A stretch of 64,000 nucleotides of DNA. It comes from Pseudomonadales bacterium. GTDB lineage: Bacteria; Pseudomonadota; Gammaproteobacteria; Pseudomonadales; Azotimanducaceae. This document shows positions 44,051 through 52,692 of this stretch, in pieces. Numbering within the stretch: position 1 is the first letter of the stretch; every line of letters starts with the position of its first letter. The notes beneath the pieces were generated by a model. That model saw nothing but the letters and a program-made list of their open reading frames with translations. It was not told the origin of the DNA and did not search any database. The translations under genes were made by a program, and so were the position numbers. The DNA lies in the NCBI GenBank assembly GCA_028285415.1, contig JANQPF010000014.1, forward strand, positions 166,929 through 230,928, written 5' to 3'.

Positions 44051-44347
44051 CTAGCCCGCGTTCATGCTCTGGGCGATGACGGCAAAACCTTCGGTGGCTT
44101 CGAGCCGCTTGCCCACAACCGCCTGATACTCCTCCGAGTTGTACCAGGCTTTTGCCGCCTCGGTGGAATCGAACTTGATGATCACGGTCTGCGGTCCCGG
44201 AGGTGCGCCTTCAATCGTCTCCGCGCCAACGTCGAACGACACGAGCTCAGCGCCGCTTGCCTGAATGGTCGGACCCGCGCCGGCCTGATACTCGCGATAC
44301 AGATCGGGATTCTTAACCACGTACTGTGCAATGAAGTAGGCAGCCAT
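44051..44347 (-). CDS. DUF1330 family protein
   Basis: A 98-residue ferredoxin-like-fold protein. It begins AAYFIAQYVVKNPDLYREY, and the later phrase VIIKFDSTEAAKAWYNSEEYQ is the family hallmark. DUF1330 proteins are small dimeric alpha+beta-barrel proteins of unknown function, related to heme-degrading and quinol-monooxygenase folds. AGGAGAGAA lies directly before the ATG. The stop abuts the SorA-like start, so it belongs to the same transcription unit. Whether it supports sulfite oxidation or the CoA-transferase step cannot be told. Confidence 0.88.
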   Translation of the reverse strand: MAAYFIAQYVVKNPDLYREYQAGAGPTIQASGAELVSFDVGAETIEGAPPGPQTVIIKFDSTEAAKAWYNSEEYQAVVGKRLEATEGFAVIAQSMNAG

Positions 44348-44390
44348 TTCTCTCTCCTCGTAGATGTAAAGTTGATACGAAAGTGTCGCA

Positions 44391-45515
44391 CTATTCTGCG
44401 GTGGATTCGAGCCAGCTGCGCACCGCTTCCGTATGCTCGCCGAGCGCCGGCAGAGACTGTCCGTCGTCTTTGACAAGACCCGGCACGCGCGGTAGCGATA
44501 TCGATCGGCCACCAACGTCGATCTCCTGCGTATGAAAATCGGGGTGCAATTTCAAATCGGCAATGCCGTTCAAAGGTGCAAAGGCGACGTCCGCTTCGTC
44601 GAGCCGTGCGGCAAGTTCCGCGTACCGCCACAGCGCAAGTCTTTCCTGGACCGCGCCATCAACAAAATCTCTGTGCGCAACGCGGGTGGCGTTGTCTCGA
44701 CAGCGCGCATCTGCCATGAGCTCGGGCGCGTCCAGCGCCGTCTCGACAAGGCGCTGCCACTCTCTTTCGTTCTGAATCGAGAGCACAAACTGCCGACCAT
44801 CAGCCGCTGCAAACACGCCGTAGGGACAGATACCCGGGTGCGCAAGGCCAACGCGCTGAGGAGCGGCATCCGCGTAGGCATCAAGAAGATAGGGGACTGC
44901 CAGCCACTCCGCCACGGCGTCGAAGAGCGCAACGTCGAGCTTGCTTCCCTTCCCCGTATGCGCACGGACCAACAGAGCCTCCAACACAGCTTCGTACGCA
45001 TACATGCCCGTGGCCAGATCCACGACGGACACGCCAACGCGCCCCGGTGCCTGGGGCGACCCGGTGATGGCGGCAAGCCCGGATTCCGCCTGCATGAGAA
45101 GATCGTAGGCTTTGCGCCGCGCACCCGGACCGTCCGGAGCAAAGCCGCTGATGGACACGGAGATGAGCCCGGGATGCTCCGCATGCAGTCCGTCGAGCCC
45201 AAGGCCGAGGGCGTCGAGCGCGCCGGGCTTCAGGTTCTGCACCAGCACGTCCGAGCGCTGTATGAGCTTCAAGAGGAGCGCCTTGTCCGCGCTGACCTTC
45301 AGGTCCAGCACAACGGACTTTTTACCGGCGTTGAGCCAGACGAAGTAAGCGCTCTGCCCTGCGACCGCCTGGTCGTAGTGGCGCGCAAAGTCGCCTTCCG
45401 GCCGTTCTATCTTGATCACTTCCGCGCCCGCCAGCTGCAGGCGACGGGTGCAAAGCGGTGCGGCAACGGCCTGTTCCAGGGTCACTACACGCACATCGTT
45501 CAGCGGTTTTTCCAT
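44391..45515 (-). CDS. CoA transferase, CaiB/BaiF family (class III)
   Basis: A 374-residue class III CoA transferase, which moves CoA between carboxylic acids through an aspartyl thioester. The N-terminal phrase RVVTLEQAVAAPLCTRRLQLAGAEVIKIERPEGD is diagnostic, and NLKPGALDALGLG follows. The catalytic Asp lies in SVVDLATGMYAYEAV, about residue 170. The substrate is not evident. It is 43 bases upstream of the DUF1330-SorA-SorB genes on the same strand and follows a terminator downstream of the aldehyde dehydrogenase gene. Confidence 0.92.
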   Translation of the reverse strand: MEKPLNDVRVVTLEQAVAAPLCTRRLQLAGAEVIKIERPEGDFARHYDQAVAGQSAYFVWLNAGKKSVVLDLKVSADKALLLKLIQRSDVLVQNLKPGALDALGLGLDGLHAEHPGLISVSISGFAPDGPGARRKAYDLLMQAESGLAAITGSPQAPGRVGVSVVDLATGMYAYEAVLEALLVRAHTGKGSKLDVALFDAVAEWLAVPYLLDAYADAAPQRVGLAHPGICPYGVFAAADGRQFVLSIQNEREWQRLVETALDAPELMADARCRDNATRVAHRDFVDGAVQERLALWRYAELAARLDEADVAFAPLNGIADLKLHPDFHTQEIDVGGRSISLPRVPGLVKDDGQSLPALGEHTEAVRSWLESTAE

Positions 45516-45544
45516 ATCTCGGTTCTGCCGGGTCTGATTCGGGC

Positions 45545-45572
45545 AAAAAAAGAGGGCCGCAGAGGCCCTCTT
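45545..45572 (-). terminator. Rho-independent terminator of the aldehyde dehydrogenase gene
   Basis: An eight-pair stem, agagggcc with ggccctct, encloses a five-base loop. On the minus strand the hairpin is followed by seven T residues (seven A on the given strand). It lies about 20 bases after the aldehyde dehydrogenase stop and 30 bases before the CoA-transferase start, so it should separate the two transcripts. Confidence 0.9.
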
Positions 45573-45592
45573 CCACGCCTGTGAAAACGAGC

Positions 45593-47023
45593 TCAGCCCG
45601 CGGCGTTGTAGCCCATGATGGCCTTGGTTTCGAGGAATTCCTCGAAACCGTGGGCACCCCACTCACGGCCGTTACCCGACTGCTTGTAGCCGCCGAACGG
45701 CGCGTTGTTGTCGACCGGGGCACCGTTCAGGTGCACGTTTCCGGTGCGGATCTGACGCGCCATGTTCTTGGCACGATCCGGATCGCCGGAAATGTAACCC
45801 GACAGACCATAAGCCGTGTCGTTGGCAATGCGGATGGCGTCGGCATCATCTTCGTAACCAATGAGCGAAAGCACCGGTCCGAAAATCTCCTCCCGGGCAA
45901 TTGTCATGTCGTTGGTGACGTGGCTGAAGACCGTCGGTTTCACGTAGTAGCCGCGGTTCATGCCGTCCGGGCGGCCAACGCCACCGGTTTCCAGACGCGC
46001 ACCTTCGTCGATGCCTTGCTGGATGAGGTTCTGGATCTTCTCGAACTGCACTTCGGACACCACGGGACCGATGACCGTGCCTTCAGCCGCCGGATCACCC
46101 ACAACAACCTGTTCGGCAGCAGCTTTGGCGATGGCCGCGGCTTCGTCCATACGGGCGTTCGGTACCAGCATGCGGGTCGGTGCGTTACAGGACTGGCCGG
46201 AGTTCATGCACATGCCGAAGACGTCGCGCGAGACCGACTTGGCGAAATCGGCGTCGTCGAGAATGATGTTGGCGGACTTCCCGCCAAGCTCCTGGGCCAC
46301 GCGCTTGACGGTGGCTGCGGCATTCTTGGCAACTTCGATACCCGCGCGGGTCGATCCGGTAAACGACATCATGTCGACATCAGGATGAGACGAGAGCGCT
46401 GCACCTACCGAAGGTCCATCACCGTTGACGAGGTTGAATACCCCCGGCGGCACCCCGGCTTCGTCGAGGATCTCCGCAAACAGGATCGCGTTGAACGGCG
46501 CAACTTCCGACGGCTTCAGCACCATGGTGCATCCTGCCGCGAGCGCGGGAGCGACCTTACAGGCGATCTGATTGATCGGCCAGTTCCAGGGCGTGATCAA
46601 TCCGCAGACGCCAGCCGGCTCCCTGACGACGTGGGACGTGCCGATGTCCTCCTCGAAAGAGAAGTTTTTCAAAACTTCGAGGGTGGTCATGAAGTGACCC
46701 AGCCCGGACGGCGCCTGCGCGGCATTTGCCAGCGGCAGGGGTGCACCCATCTCCTGACTGATGGCCACGGCCACCTCGCCCATGCGGGCGCTGTACTTTT
46801 CGATGATCTTTTCCAGCAGCGCCACTCGCTCTTCGCGCGTGGTCTGCGAAAAGGTTTCAAAGGCCGCCTTCGCCGCAGCGACCGCACGATCGACGTCCTG
46901 CGGCCCCCCCATGGCGATTTGACCAATTGATTCTTCGGTGGCGGGGTTGATGACGTCCAGCGTATCGGAAGTCGATGACTCGACCCATTCACCATTAATA
47001 TAGAACTTAAGCTGATTGCTCAC
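45593..47023 (-). CDS. NAD(P)-dependent aldehyde dehydrogenase
   Basis: A 476-residue aldehyde dehydrogenase of the classical superfamily. ITPWNWPINQIACK and VLKPSEVAP bind the cofactor and substrate pocket. The catalytic Glu lies in ELGGKSANII and the catalytic Cys in NSGQSCNAPTR. EEIFGPVLSLIGYE occurs near the end. It should oxidise an aliphatic or aromatic aldehyde to the acid, suiting the oxidation steps by the P450 and BVMO in this window. The start is GTG with GAGGAA nine bases upstream. It diverges from the fadB-like gene across about 200 bases. Confidence 0.95.
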   Translation of the reverse strand: MSNQLKFYINGEWVESSTSDTLDVINPATEESIGQIAMGGPQDVDRAVAAAKAAFETFSQTTREERVALLEKIIEKYSARMGEVAVAISQEMGAPLPLANAAQAPSGLGHFMTTLEVLKNFSFEEDIGTSHVVREPAGVCGLITPWNWPINQIACKVAPALAAGCTMVLKPSEVAPFNAILFAEILDEAGVPPGVFNLVNGDGPSVGAALSSHPDVDMMSFTGSTRAGIEVAKNAAATVKRVAQELGGKSANIILDDADFAKSVSRDVFGMCMNSGQSCNAPTRMLVPNARMDEAAAIAKAAAEQVVVGDPAAEGTVIGPVVSEVQFEKIQNLIQQGIDEGARLETGGVGRPDGMNRGYYVKPTVFSHVTNDMTIAREEIFGPVLSLIGYEDDADAIRIANDTAYGLSGYISGDPDRAKNMARQIRTGNVHLNGAPVDNNAPFGGYKQSGNGREWGAHGFEEFLETKAIMGYNAAG

Positions 47024-47144
47024 GTCTGATAGTTCCTCGTGTTGTAAATAAAGCTCTCAGGAAGCGGCCCGCAGCGATTCTTGCCGTCGCATTCAAGCGC
47101 TTCCCACCAGGGACAGAGCCCTAGCTTAACGCTACCTTTCGCCC

Positions 47145-47150
47145 TATAAA
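47145..47150 (+). promoter_or_regulatory. Candidate -10 element upstream of the fadB-like gene
   Basis: TATAAA matches five of six -10 positions about 75 bases before the start codon. No well-spaced -35 hexamer could be found upstream. The 200-base divergent region also holds the leader of the aldehyde dehydrogenase gene on the other strand. Confidence 0.3.
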
Positions 47151-47224
47151 AGACTGCTAGAAAAGACGCCCCGCTCTCGTGCACACTAGCGCCCCTCAAA
47201 AAACAAATCCCACGTGAGAGGACC

Positions 47225-49333
47225 ATGAAAGGCACTGTGCACTACGAGCAGCGCGAAGACGTTGCGCTTCTGACCATCGACAATCCGCCGGTAAACCCAC
47301 TCTCTTCCGGCGTCCGCCAGGGACTGTCGGACGGCATCAACCAGGCGCTTGCCGACGACAACGTCAAGGCGATTGTGCTGACCGGCGCCGGACGCGCGTT
47401 CATCGCCGGTGCGGACATTTCTGAGTTCGGTGGCGCCGCTGAGGGTCCCAGCCTGCACGACTGTTTGAACACCATGGACGCGAGCTCCAAGCCCATCATC
47501 GCAGCCATCAACGGCACCGCGTTCGGCGGCGGCCTGGAGGTGGCGCTGTGCTGCCACTACCGTGTCATTGCGCCCGCCGCACCAGTCGGTCTGCCTGAGG
47601 TCAAGCTGGGATTGCTCCCGGGTGCCGGCGGCACACAACGCCTGCCGCGCCTGATCGGCGCAGAGAAGGCGCTCGACTTCATTCTCTCCGGCGATCCCAT
47701 TCCCGGTCCTGTTGCGCGCGAACTCGGCATCGTCGACGAAGTGGCGGATGGCGACATCGTCGATGCGGGTATCGCATTTGCCAGAAACATCGTCGCCCAG
47801 GGCAGCCCCATCAAGCGCGTCCGCGACGAGTCCAACAAGCTCGAGGCCGATCGCGGTAACGCTGAGCTTTTCGACAACGCCCGCAAGCAGGCGGCCCGCA
47901 GAATGCGCAAACGCTTTGCGCCCGAGATGATCATTCAGTGTGTAGAAGCGGCGGTAAATCTGGGTGACTTCGACGCCGGCATGGCCGTCGAAGCCGAGAA
48001 CTTCGCCAAATGTCTCAAGCATCCGCAACGCGAAGCGCTCATCCACATGTTCTTCGCCGAGCGCGAGGTCGCCAAAATCCCGGATGTGCCCAAAGACACC
48101 GCCACGCAGAACATCCAAACCGCCGGGGTCATCGGCTGTGGCACGATGGGCGGCGGCATCAGCATGTCGTTTCTGAACGTCGGCATCCCGGTCACGGTTC
48201 TGGAAATGGATCAGGAGGCTCTGGACCGCGGCATCAGCGTCATCAAACGCAACTACGACATTCAGGTGCAGCGTGGGCGCATGTCCGAAGCCGATGTGGA
48301 CGCACGCATGGGTATTCTGACCGGCACCACCAACATCGAAGACCTGGGCCAAGCCGACGTCATCATCGAAGCCATCTACGAGAACATCGACGTCAAGGTC
48401 GAAACCTTCCAGAAAATGGACGCCGTTGCCAAGCCGGGCGCCGTTCTGGCGAGCAATACCTCAGGTCTCGACATCGACAAAATGGCGGACGCCACGAGCC
48501 GTCCCGAAGCGGTGATTGGTCTGCATTTCTTCAGTCCGGCCAACGTCATGCGCCTCCTGGAGGTGGTCCGCGGAGACAAGACGAGCAAAGAGACGATAGC
48601 CACCAGCATGAAGCTCGGCAAAACGCTGAACAAGATTGCGGTTCTCTCTGGAAACGCACCTGGCTTCATCGGCAATCGCATGCTCGCTCGCTACACCAGT
48701 CAGGCCGGCGAAATCATTCTGCAGGGTGCGACCCCATACCAGGTCGACAACGTGCTCCTGCAGTTCGGTATGCCGATGGGACCGTTCCAGATGAACGACC
48801 TCGTTGGCCTCGATCTCGGCTGGCGCGCCCGCAAGCTCGGCGGCGTCAAACCCGAGGACGTGCCGATCACCGCCCGCGTTGCGGACAAACTGTGTGAAAT
48901 GGAACGCTTCGGCCAGAAGACGAACCGCGGTTTCTACATTTATCCGGAGGGATCTCGAGCCGGTCAGGCGGATCCGGAAGTGGTAGAGATCGTCGAGCAG
49001 ACCTCGGCAGAGCTTGGCATCGTGCGTCGCGACATCGACGACGACGAAGTGCTGAAGCGCTGCCTCTATCCGCTCATCAACGAAGGGGCGCGGATTCTCG
49101 AGGACGGCATTGCCATCCGGCCCTGTGATATCGACATCGTCTACATCAACGGCTACGGCTTCCCCGAGGTCACCGGTGGCCCGATGTTCTGGGCGGACCA
49201 GCAGGGACTCGACAATATTCTGGCTGACATCAAACGCTTCCAGGAAGAATACGGTGGTGAAGCCTGGGAGCCGGCACCACTCCTCGAGAGGCTGGTGGCT
49301 GAAGGCAAAAGCTTCGCCTCACTGCAGGGATAG
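47225..49333 (+). CDS. Enoyl-CoA hydratase / 3-hydroxyacyl-CoA dehydrogenase fusion, FadJ/FadB type
   Basis: A 702-residue bifunctional beta-oxidation enzyme. The N-terminal crotonase domain carries [18 protein letters not shown], the oxyanion hole, then [17 protein letters not shown] with its catalytic glutamates. From about residue 295, [19 protein letters not shown] starts the NAD-binding 3-hydroxyacyl-CoA dehydrogenase domain, with [17 protein letters not shown] and [16 protein letters not shown] later. The length matches FadJ or the peroxisomal bifunctional type rather than the larger FadB. GAGAGGACC precedes the ATG. The thiolase gene lies 2.1 kb downstream in the same direction with three genes between. 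Confidence 0.94.
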   Translation: MKGTVHYEQREDVALLTIDNPPVNPLSSGVRQGLSDGINQALADDNVKAIVLTGAGRAFIAGADISEFGGAAEGPSLHDCLNTMDASSKPIIAAINGTAFGGGLEVALCCHYRVIAPAAPVGLPEVKLGLLPGAGGTQRLPRLIGAEKALDFILSGDPIPGPVARELGIVDEVADGDIVDAGIAFARNIVAQGSPIKRVRDESNKLEADRGNAELFDNARKQAARRMRKRFAPEMIIQCVEAAVNLGDFDAGMAVEAENFAKCLKHPQREALIHMFFAEREVAKIPDVPKDTATQNIQTAGVIGCGTMGGGISMSFLNVGIPVTVLEMDQEALDRGISVIKRNYDIQVQRGRMSEADVDARMGILTGTTNIEDLGQADVIIEAIYENIDVKVETFQKMDAVAKPGAVLASNTSGLDIDKMADATSRPEAVIGLHFFSPANVMRLLEVVRGDKTSKETIATSMKLGKTLNKIAVLSGNAPGFIGNRMLARYTSQAGEIILQGATPYQVDNVLLQFGMPMGPFQMNDLVGLDLGWRARKLGGVKPEDVPITARVADKLCEMERFGQKTNRGFYIYPEGSRAGQADPEVVEIVEQTSAELGIVRRDIDDDEVLKRCLYPLINEGARILEDGIAIRPCDIDIVYINGYGFPEVTGGPMFWADQQGLDNILADIKRFQEEYGGEAWEPAPLLERLVAEGKSFASLQG

Positions 49334-49344
49334 TCGGCAGCACC

Positions 49345-50082
49345 ATGCAGCCGCTGTCCTTTCTGGACCTGCCGCTGGATCCGCACAGGCCGCCGCGTCC
49401 AACCCGCGGCGGCCCACGCTGGCCATGGCTCCTGGTGATCCTGCTGCCTGGACTCGCCTGGGCCCATGGCGTCGCCGAAGGGGACGCAAGCTTCATCCAG
49501 AGCCAGGAAGGCTTCCACTTCTGGCCGTACTTTTATCTCGGCGCAAAACACATGGTGACCGGCTACGATCACCTGCTGTTTCTGGCGGGCGTCATCTTTT
49601 TCCTCTATCGCCTGCGCGACATCGGTATTTACGTCACGCTGTTTGCACTTGGACACAGCTTGACCTTGATAGCCGGCGTCTGGTTCGACATTCCCGCAAA
49701 CGCATACCTCGTTGACGCCATCATTGGATTGTCCGTGGTGTACAAAGCGTTCGAGAACATCGGCGGCTTCGACCAGCTCGGAATCTCCATAAACACCAAA
49801 GCTGCGGTCTGCGTGTTTGGCCTCTTCCACGGCTTTGGCCTCGCCACCAAGCTGCAGGAGCTGACGCTGTCACCGGACGGGCTGCTCGGCAATCTGATCG
49901 CCTTCAACGTCGGGGTTGAGGTGGGTCAGCTGATGGCGCTGACGGGCATCATCGCGGTGATGAACCTGTGGCGATACACCGCCCGCTTTCAAACTCAGGC
50001 GGTCATCGCCAACAGCTTTCTTATGACCTGCGGATTTGTGCTCATGGGCTATCAGCTGACGGGGTATTTCACGGTAACTTGA
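49345..50082 (+). CDS. HupE/UreJ family membrane protein
   Basis: A 245-residue integral membrane protein. HupE/UreJ proteins are nickel or cobalt permeases or accessory factors, with several helices and conserved histidines. Here AHGVAEGD, FYLGAKHMVTGYDHLLF and a VFGLFHGFGLA segment give the usual family histidine pattern (HMVTGYDHLLFL, LFALGHSLTL). About six hydrophobic helices follow the N-terminal Pro-rich extension of 27 residues. It starts 12 bases after the fadB-like stop, but a metabolic link is not obvious. No hydrogenase or urease genes occur in the window. Confidence 0.9.
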   Translation: MQPLSFLDLPLDPHRPPRPTRGGPRWPWLLVILLPGLAWAHGVAEGDASFIQSQEGFHFWPYFYLGAKHMVTGYDHLLFLAGVIFFLYRLRDIGIYVTLFALGHSLTLIAGVWFDIPANAYLVDAIIGLSVVYKAFENIGGFDQLGISINTKAAVCVFGLFHGFGLATKLQELTLSPDGLLGNLIAFNVGVEVGQLMALTGIIAVMNLWRYTARFQTQAVIANSFLMTCGFVLMGYQLTGYFTVT

Positions 50083-50083
50083 G

Positions 50084-50620
50084 TTAGAACGTCCCGGCGA
50101 TCCTGCCAATCACGGCATCAACGCTGACGTATCCCCAATAGCGGCTGTCCTGACTGAAATTGCGGTTGTCACCCAGCACAAAAAGCGCTCCATCCGGCAC
50201 CACCACGTCAATCGCCGGCGGCACGTAAACGGGACGGTTCTCCTCCCGGCGTTCGGGATTCACATAGGGCTCATCCAGCCGCTCGCCGTTGACGATAACA
50301 ACCGCGCCCTCTATCTGCAGATGATCACCAGCCGTCCCGATCACACGCTTGACGAACGGCCGGTCGTCATGAGGTGGAAAGAACGCAATCATATCCCCGC
50401 GCGCCACGTCCCCATGGGGGTAGGCAAACGTAGACACCCACAGGTAGTCACCTTCTTTCAGCGAGGGTTCGTTAGAGATGCTGGGATTGTGGAAAACCGT
50501 GAATCCAAGCAGCCGCGCCCGCGGATCTGACGACGCGGTACCACCCGGGTTGCCGAAATAAAGCGAGACCACTACCCCAATGAGCACGGCAATCAGCCCC
50601 ATGAGATGCCACGGCTGCAC
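50084..50620 (-). CDS. Signal peptidase I, short form
   Basis: A 178-residue inner-membrane protease with one N-terminal helix (WHLMGLIAVLIGVVVSLYF). The catalytic Ser49 lies in PSISNEPSLKEGDY, with Asn where the classic Ser-Met dyad has Met. The Lys91 in FVKRVIGTAGD is the general base. Box E reads VLGDNRNFSQDSRYWG. LepB of E. coli is longer, with a second helix; this compact form resembles the short type I signal peptidases, and may be a paralogue rather than the main enzyme. GTG start. It ends two bases from the convergent HupE gene and is followed by a SDR gene on the same strand. Confidence 0.92.
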   Translation of the reverse strand: MQPWHLMGLIAVLIGVVVSLYFGNPGGTASSDPRARLLGFTVFHNPSISNEPSLKEGDYLWVSTFAYPHGDVARGDMIAFFPPHDDRPFVKRVIGTAGDHLQIEGAVVIVNGERLDEPYVNPERREENRPVYVPPAIDVVVPDGALFVLGDNRNFSQDSRYWGYVSVDAVIGRIAGTF

Positions 50621-50629
50621 GGTATTGCT

Positions 50630-51331
50630 TCAGCTCAAGAGCCAGCCACCGTCCACGTCGATGGTTGTGCCCGTGACAAAGTCGTTCTGGACCATGAATA
50701 CAATGCCGTCCGCGACCTCTTCTGCCGTGCCTGCGCGAGGGATGAGGTGCTTCGCCGTGGCGCCCGCCAGCATCTTCTCGCGTTGCTCCACATCGGGACC
50801 GAACATCGGCGTGCTGATGACGCCGGGAGAGACGACGTTGATCCGTTTGGGCGATATCTCCACCGCCACCGCGCGTACCAGCTGCTCCACGGCGCCACCG
50901 ACCGATGCAAGCGCCGCCTGACCCGGTCTGGCCCGCCGCGCCGGTGAACCGCTGACAAGCACGATGCAGCCGTCATCCGCAAGATGGGCGGCACCCAGGC
51001 GCACGACGTTGGCATAACCCCAAAGCTTGTCGAAAGACGCCTGATAGCCGTCGAGGTCCATCTCGAGAAACGGTCCGGCAGCACGCTCGCCGCCGGTGGC
51101 CGCGCTGATGAGGATGTCGAACGGCGCATGGGCTGCAAAGAGCGCGGACATCGCGTCGCGGTCACGGACGTCGCAACCTTCGAGGGATATCCCTGCGAGC
51201 TCCCCCGCCTTGCTCGGATCGCGACTGACCGCCACGACCTGTGCACCCAGCGCGTCGAGTTTCACGCTCGTCGCCAGTCCGATGCCCGAGGTACCACCGA
51301 AAACCAGCGCCTTCTTGCCTGCTACGTCCAT
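50630..51331 (-). CDS. Short-chain dehydrogenase/reductase
   Basis: This SDR has 233 residues. The cofactor motif is VFGGTSGIGLATS, and a divergent ISAATGGERAAG stands where NNAG is usual. The catalytic region ends GQAALASVGGAVEQLVRA, with the Tyr and Lys of YxxxK not in standard form (ALASVGG), so this may be a degenerate or atypical SDR. The final phrase TGTTIDVDGG is classical. GGGGAGAAGG precedes the ATG. It lies ten bases upstream of the signal peptidase gene on the same strand. Confidence 0.85.
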   Translation of the reverse strand: MDVAGKKALVFGGTSGIGLATSVKLDALGAQVVAVSRDPSKAGELAGISLEGCDVRDRDAMSALFAAHAPFDILISAATGGERAAGPFLEMDLDGYQASFDKLWGYANVVRLGAAHLADDGCIVLVSGSPARRARPGQAALASVGGAVEQLVRAVAVEISPKRINVVSPGVISTPMFGPDVEQREKMLAGATAKHLIPRAGTAEEVADGIVFMVQNDFVTGTTIDVDGGWLLS

Positions 51332-51378
51332 GCCTTCTCCCCTTAAAAAAACGCCTATTTCAGCAGACCGCCGTGGTC

Positions 51379-51407
51379 GTGTCATCTCGGACCCGTACCG
51401 TTACAAT
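51379..51407 (+). promoter_or_regulatory. Candidate sigma70 promoter for the thiolase gene
   Basis: GTGTCA at 51379-51384 and TACAAT at 51402-51407 are separated by 17 bases. They match four of six and five of six consensus positions. The gap to the start codon at 51445 is about 37 bases and holds AAGGGGAAAA. The divergent SDR start lies just upstream. Confidence 0.45.
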
Positions 51408-51444
51408 GGCCTATTTGCCAAGCACAAATCTCAAGGGGAAAACC

Positions 51445-52629
51445 ATGGTAGACGTAGTCATCGTCGACGCAGCCCGCTCACCGGTGGGTAAGAAAAACGG
51501 CAGCCTGGGCGGCGCACATCCAACGGACGTGCTGGGTCAGGTCATGATGAAGCTTCTGGCCCGCAACAACCTCGACTCCGCCGTCGTGGATCAGATCGTC
51601 GGTGGATGTATCAACAAAGTTGCGGCGCAGGGCATGAACGTCACCCGGACCGCGTGGCTCGCCAACGGCGGTTCTGAGGGGACGCCGTGCATCACCATCG
51701 ATTCTCAGTGCGGATCATCGCAGCAGTCGACGACGCTTGCGCACAGCATCATTGCTTCCGGACATGCTGACGTGGTCATGGCGTGCGGGGTGGAAAACAT
51801 GACCCGCCTGCCGATCGGCTCCGACGCCGTCGGCAAAGATCCGAAGATGGGTAAGCCAATTTCCAAGAGCTACTTCGAGCACTACGAGTTTACCAGCCAG
51901 TTCGAAGGCGCGGAGCGCATGGCCGAGAAGTATCAGATCACCCGTCAGGACACCGATGGCTTTGGTTTGCAGTCGCAGGAGCGCGCACGACACGCCATCG
52001 ACAACGGCTACTTTGACGCGCAGATCATTCCCGTCGAAGCGCCTGTCATGGACGAAAACTTCGAGAAAACCGGAGAGGTCGTGACGGTCACCAAGGACGA
52101 AATTCCACGCGATACCAGCCTCGAGGCGTTGGCGGAGCTGAAGCCGGTTGCGCGCGAAGACGGCATCCACACCGCGGGCACGTCTTCGCAGATTGCCGAC
52201 GGCGCGGCGGCGGTGCTCATGATGAGCGCAGCAAAAGCCGAGGCGCTTGGACTCAAGCCGCTGGCTGTCGTCCGCTCATCTGCGCTGGTCGGCTGCGACC
52301 CGGTGCTGATGCTGGAAGGCCCCATTCCCGCAACCGAGAAGCTCCTCGCCGACACCGGCCTTTCAATCAACGACATCGACGTATTCGAAGTCAACGAGGC
52401 GTTTGCCTCCGTGGTGTTGTCCTGGGCAAAAACGGTTGGTGCCGACATGGAGAAGGTCAATCCCAACGGCGGCGCTATTTCGCTCGGCCACCCGCTGGGC
52501 GCAACAGGCTGCTTTCTGATTACGAAGGCGGTATACGAGCTGCGGCGTACGAACGGCCGCTACGGCATCATCAGCATGTGCTGCGGGGGCGGTCTGGGCA
52601 CGGGCACGCTGATCGAACGCGCCGCATGA
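51445..52629 (+). CDS. Acetyl-CoA acyltransferase (thiolase), FadA-like
   Basis: A 394-residue thiolase of the true catalytic type. The nucleophilic Cys is in TIDSQCGSSQQSTTLA, residue 91 or so. NPNGGAISLGHPLGATG supplies the His, and MCCGGGLGTGTLIERA the second Cys. This pattern distinguishes it from the Cys-less thiolase-like protein at 34 kb. It should carry out the last step of beta-oxidation. AAGGGGAAAA precedes the ATG; the open frame upstream is out of protein pattern. It is transcribed towards the P450 gene and ends at a GC-rich hairpin. Confidence 0.95.
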   Translation: MVDVVIVDAARSPVGKKNGSLGGAHPTDVLGQVMMKLLARNNLDSAVVDQIVGGCINKVAAQGMNVTRTAWLANGGSEGTPCITIDSQCGSSQQSTTLAHSIIASGHADVVMACGVENMTRLPIGSDAVGKDPKMGKPISKSYFEHYEFTSQFEGAERMAEKYQITRQDTDGFGLQSQERARHAIDNGYFDAQIIPVEAPVMDENFEKTGEVVTVTKDEIPRDTSLEALAELKPVAREDGIHTAGTSSQIADGAAAVLMMSAAKAEALGLKPLAVVRSSALVGCDPVLMLEGPIPATEKLLADTGLSINDIDVFEVNEAFASVVLSWAKTVGADMEKVNPNGGAISLGHPLGATGCFLITKAVYELRRTNGRYGIISMCCGGGLGTGTLIERAA

Positions 52630-52639
52630 CGGCTGACGT

Positions 52640-52662
52640 CGCGGGACGCCAGGCGTCCCGCG
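52640..52662. terminator. GC-rich hairpin between the thiolase and P450 genes
   Basis: A palindrome of eleven paired bases (cgcgggacgcc with its complement) around a single A, so the loop must open the last pairs. No T-run follows on either strand. It lies 11 bases after the thiolase stop and 30 bases after the convergent P450 stop, so it may act as a bidirectional terminator or mRNA 3'-end stabiliser. A second smaller hairpin, gaggcc and ggcctc around cctgt, follows at 52676-52692. Confidence 0.55.
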
Positions 52663-52692
52663 GCACCATTCCCTCGAGGCCCCTGTGGCCTC

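Noticed and set aside
44532..45584. 350-residue open frame on the plus strand
   Set aside because: It is antisense to the CaiB/BaiF gene, is basic and Arg/His-rich, and has no protein-like domain; a shadow of a high-GC gene.
45458..46930. 490-residue open frame on the plus strand
   Set aside because: It lies antisense to aldehyde dehydrogenase and crosses its terminator; composition is of a shadow frame.
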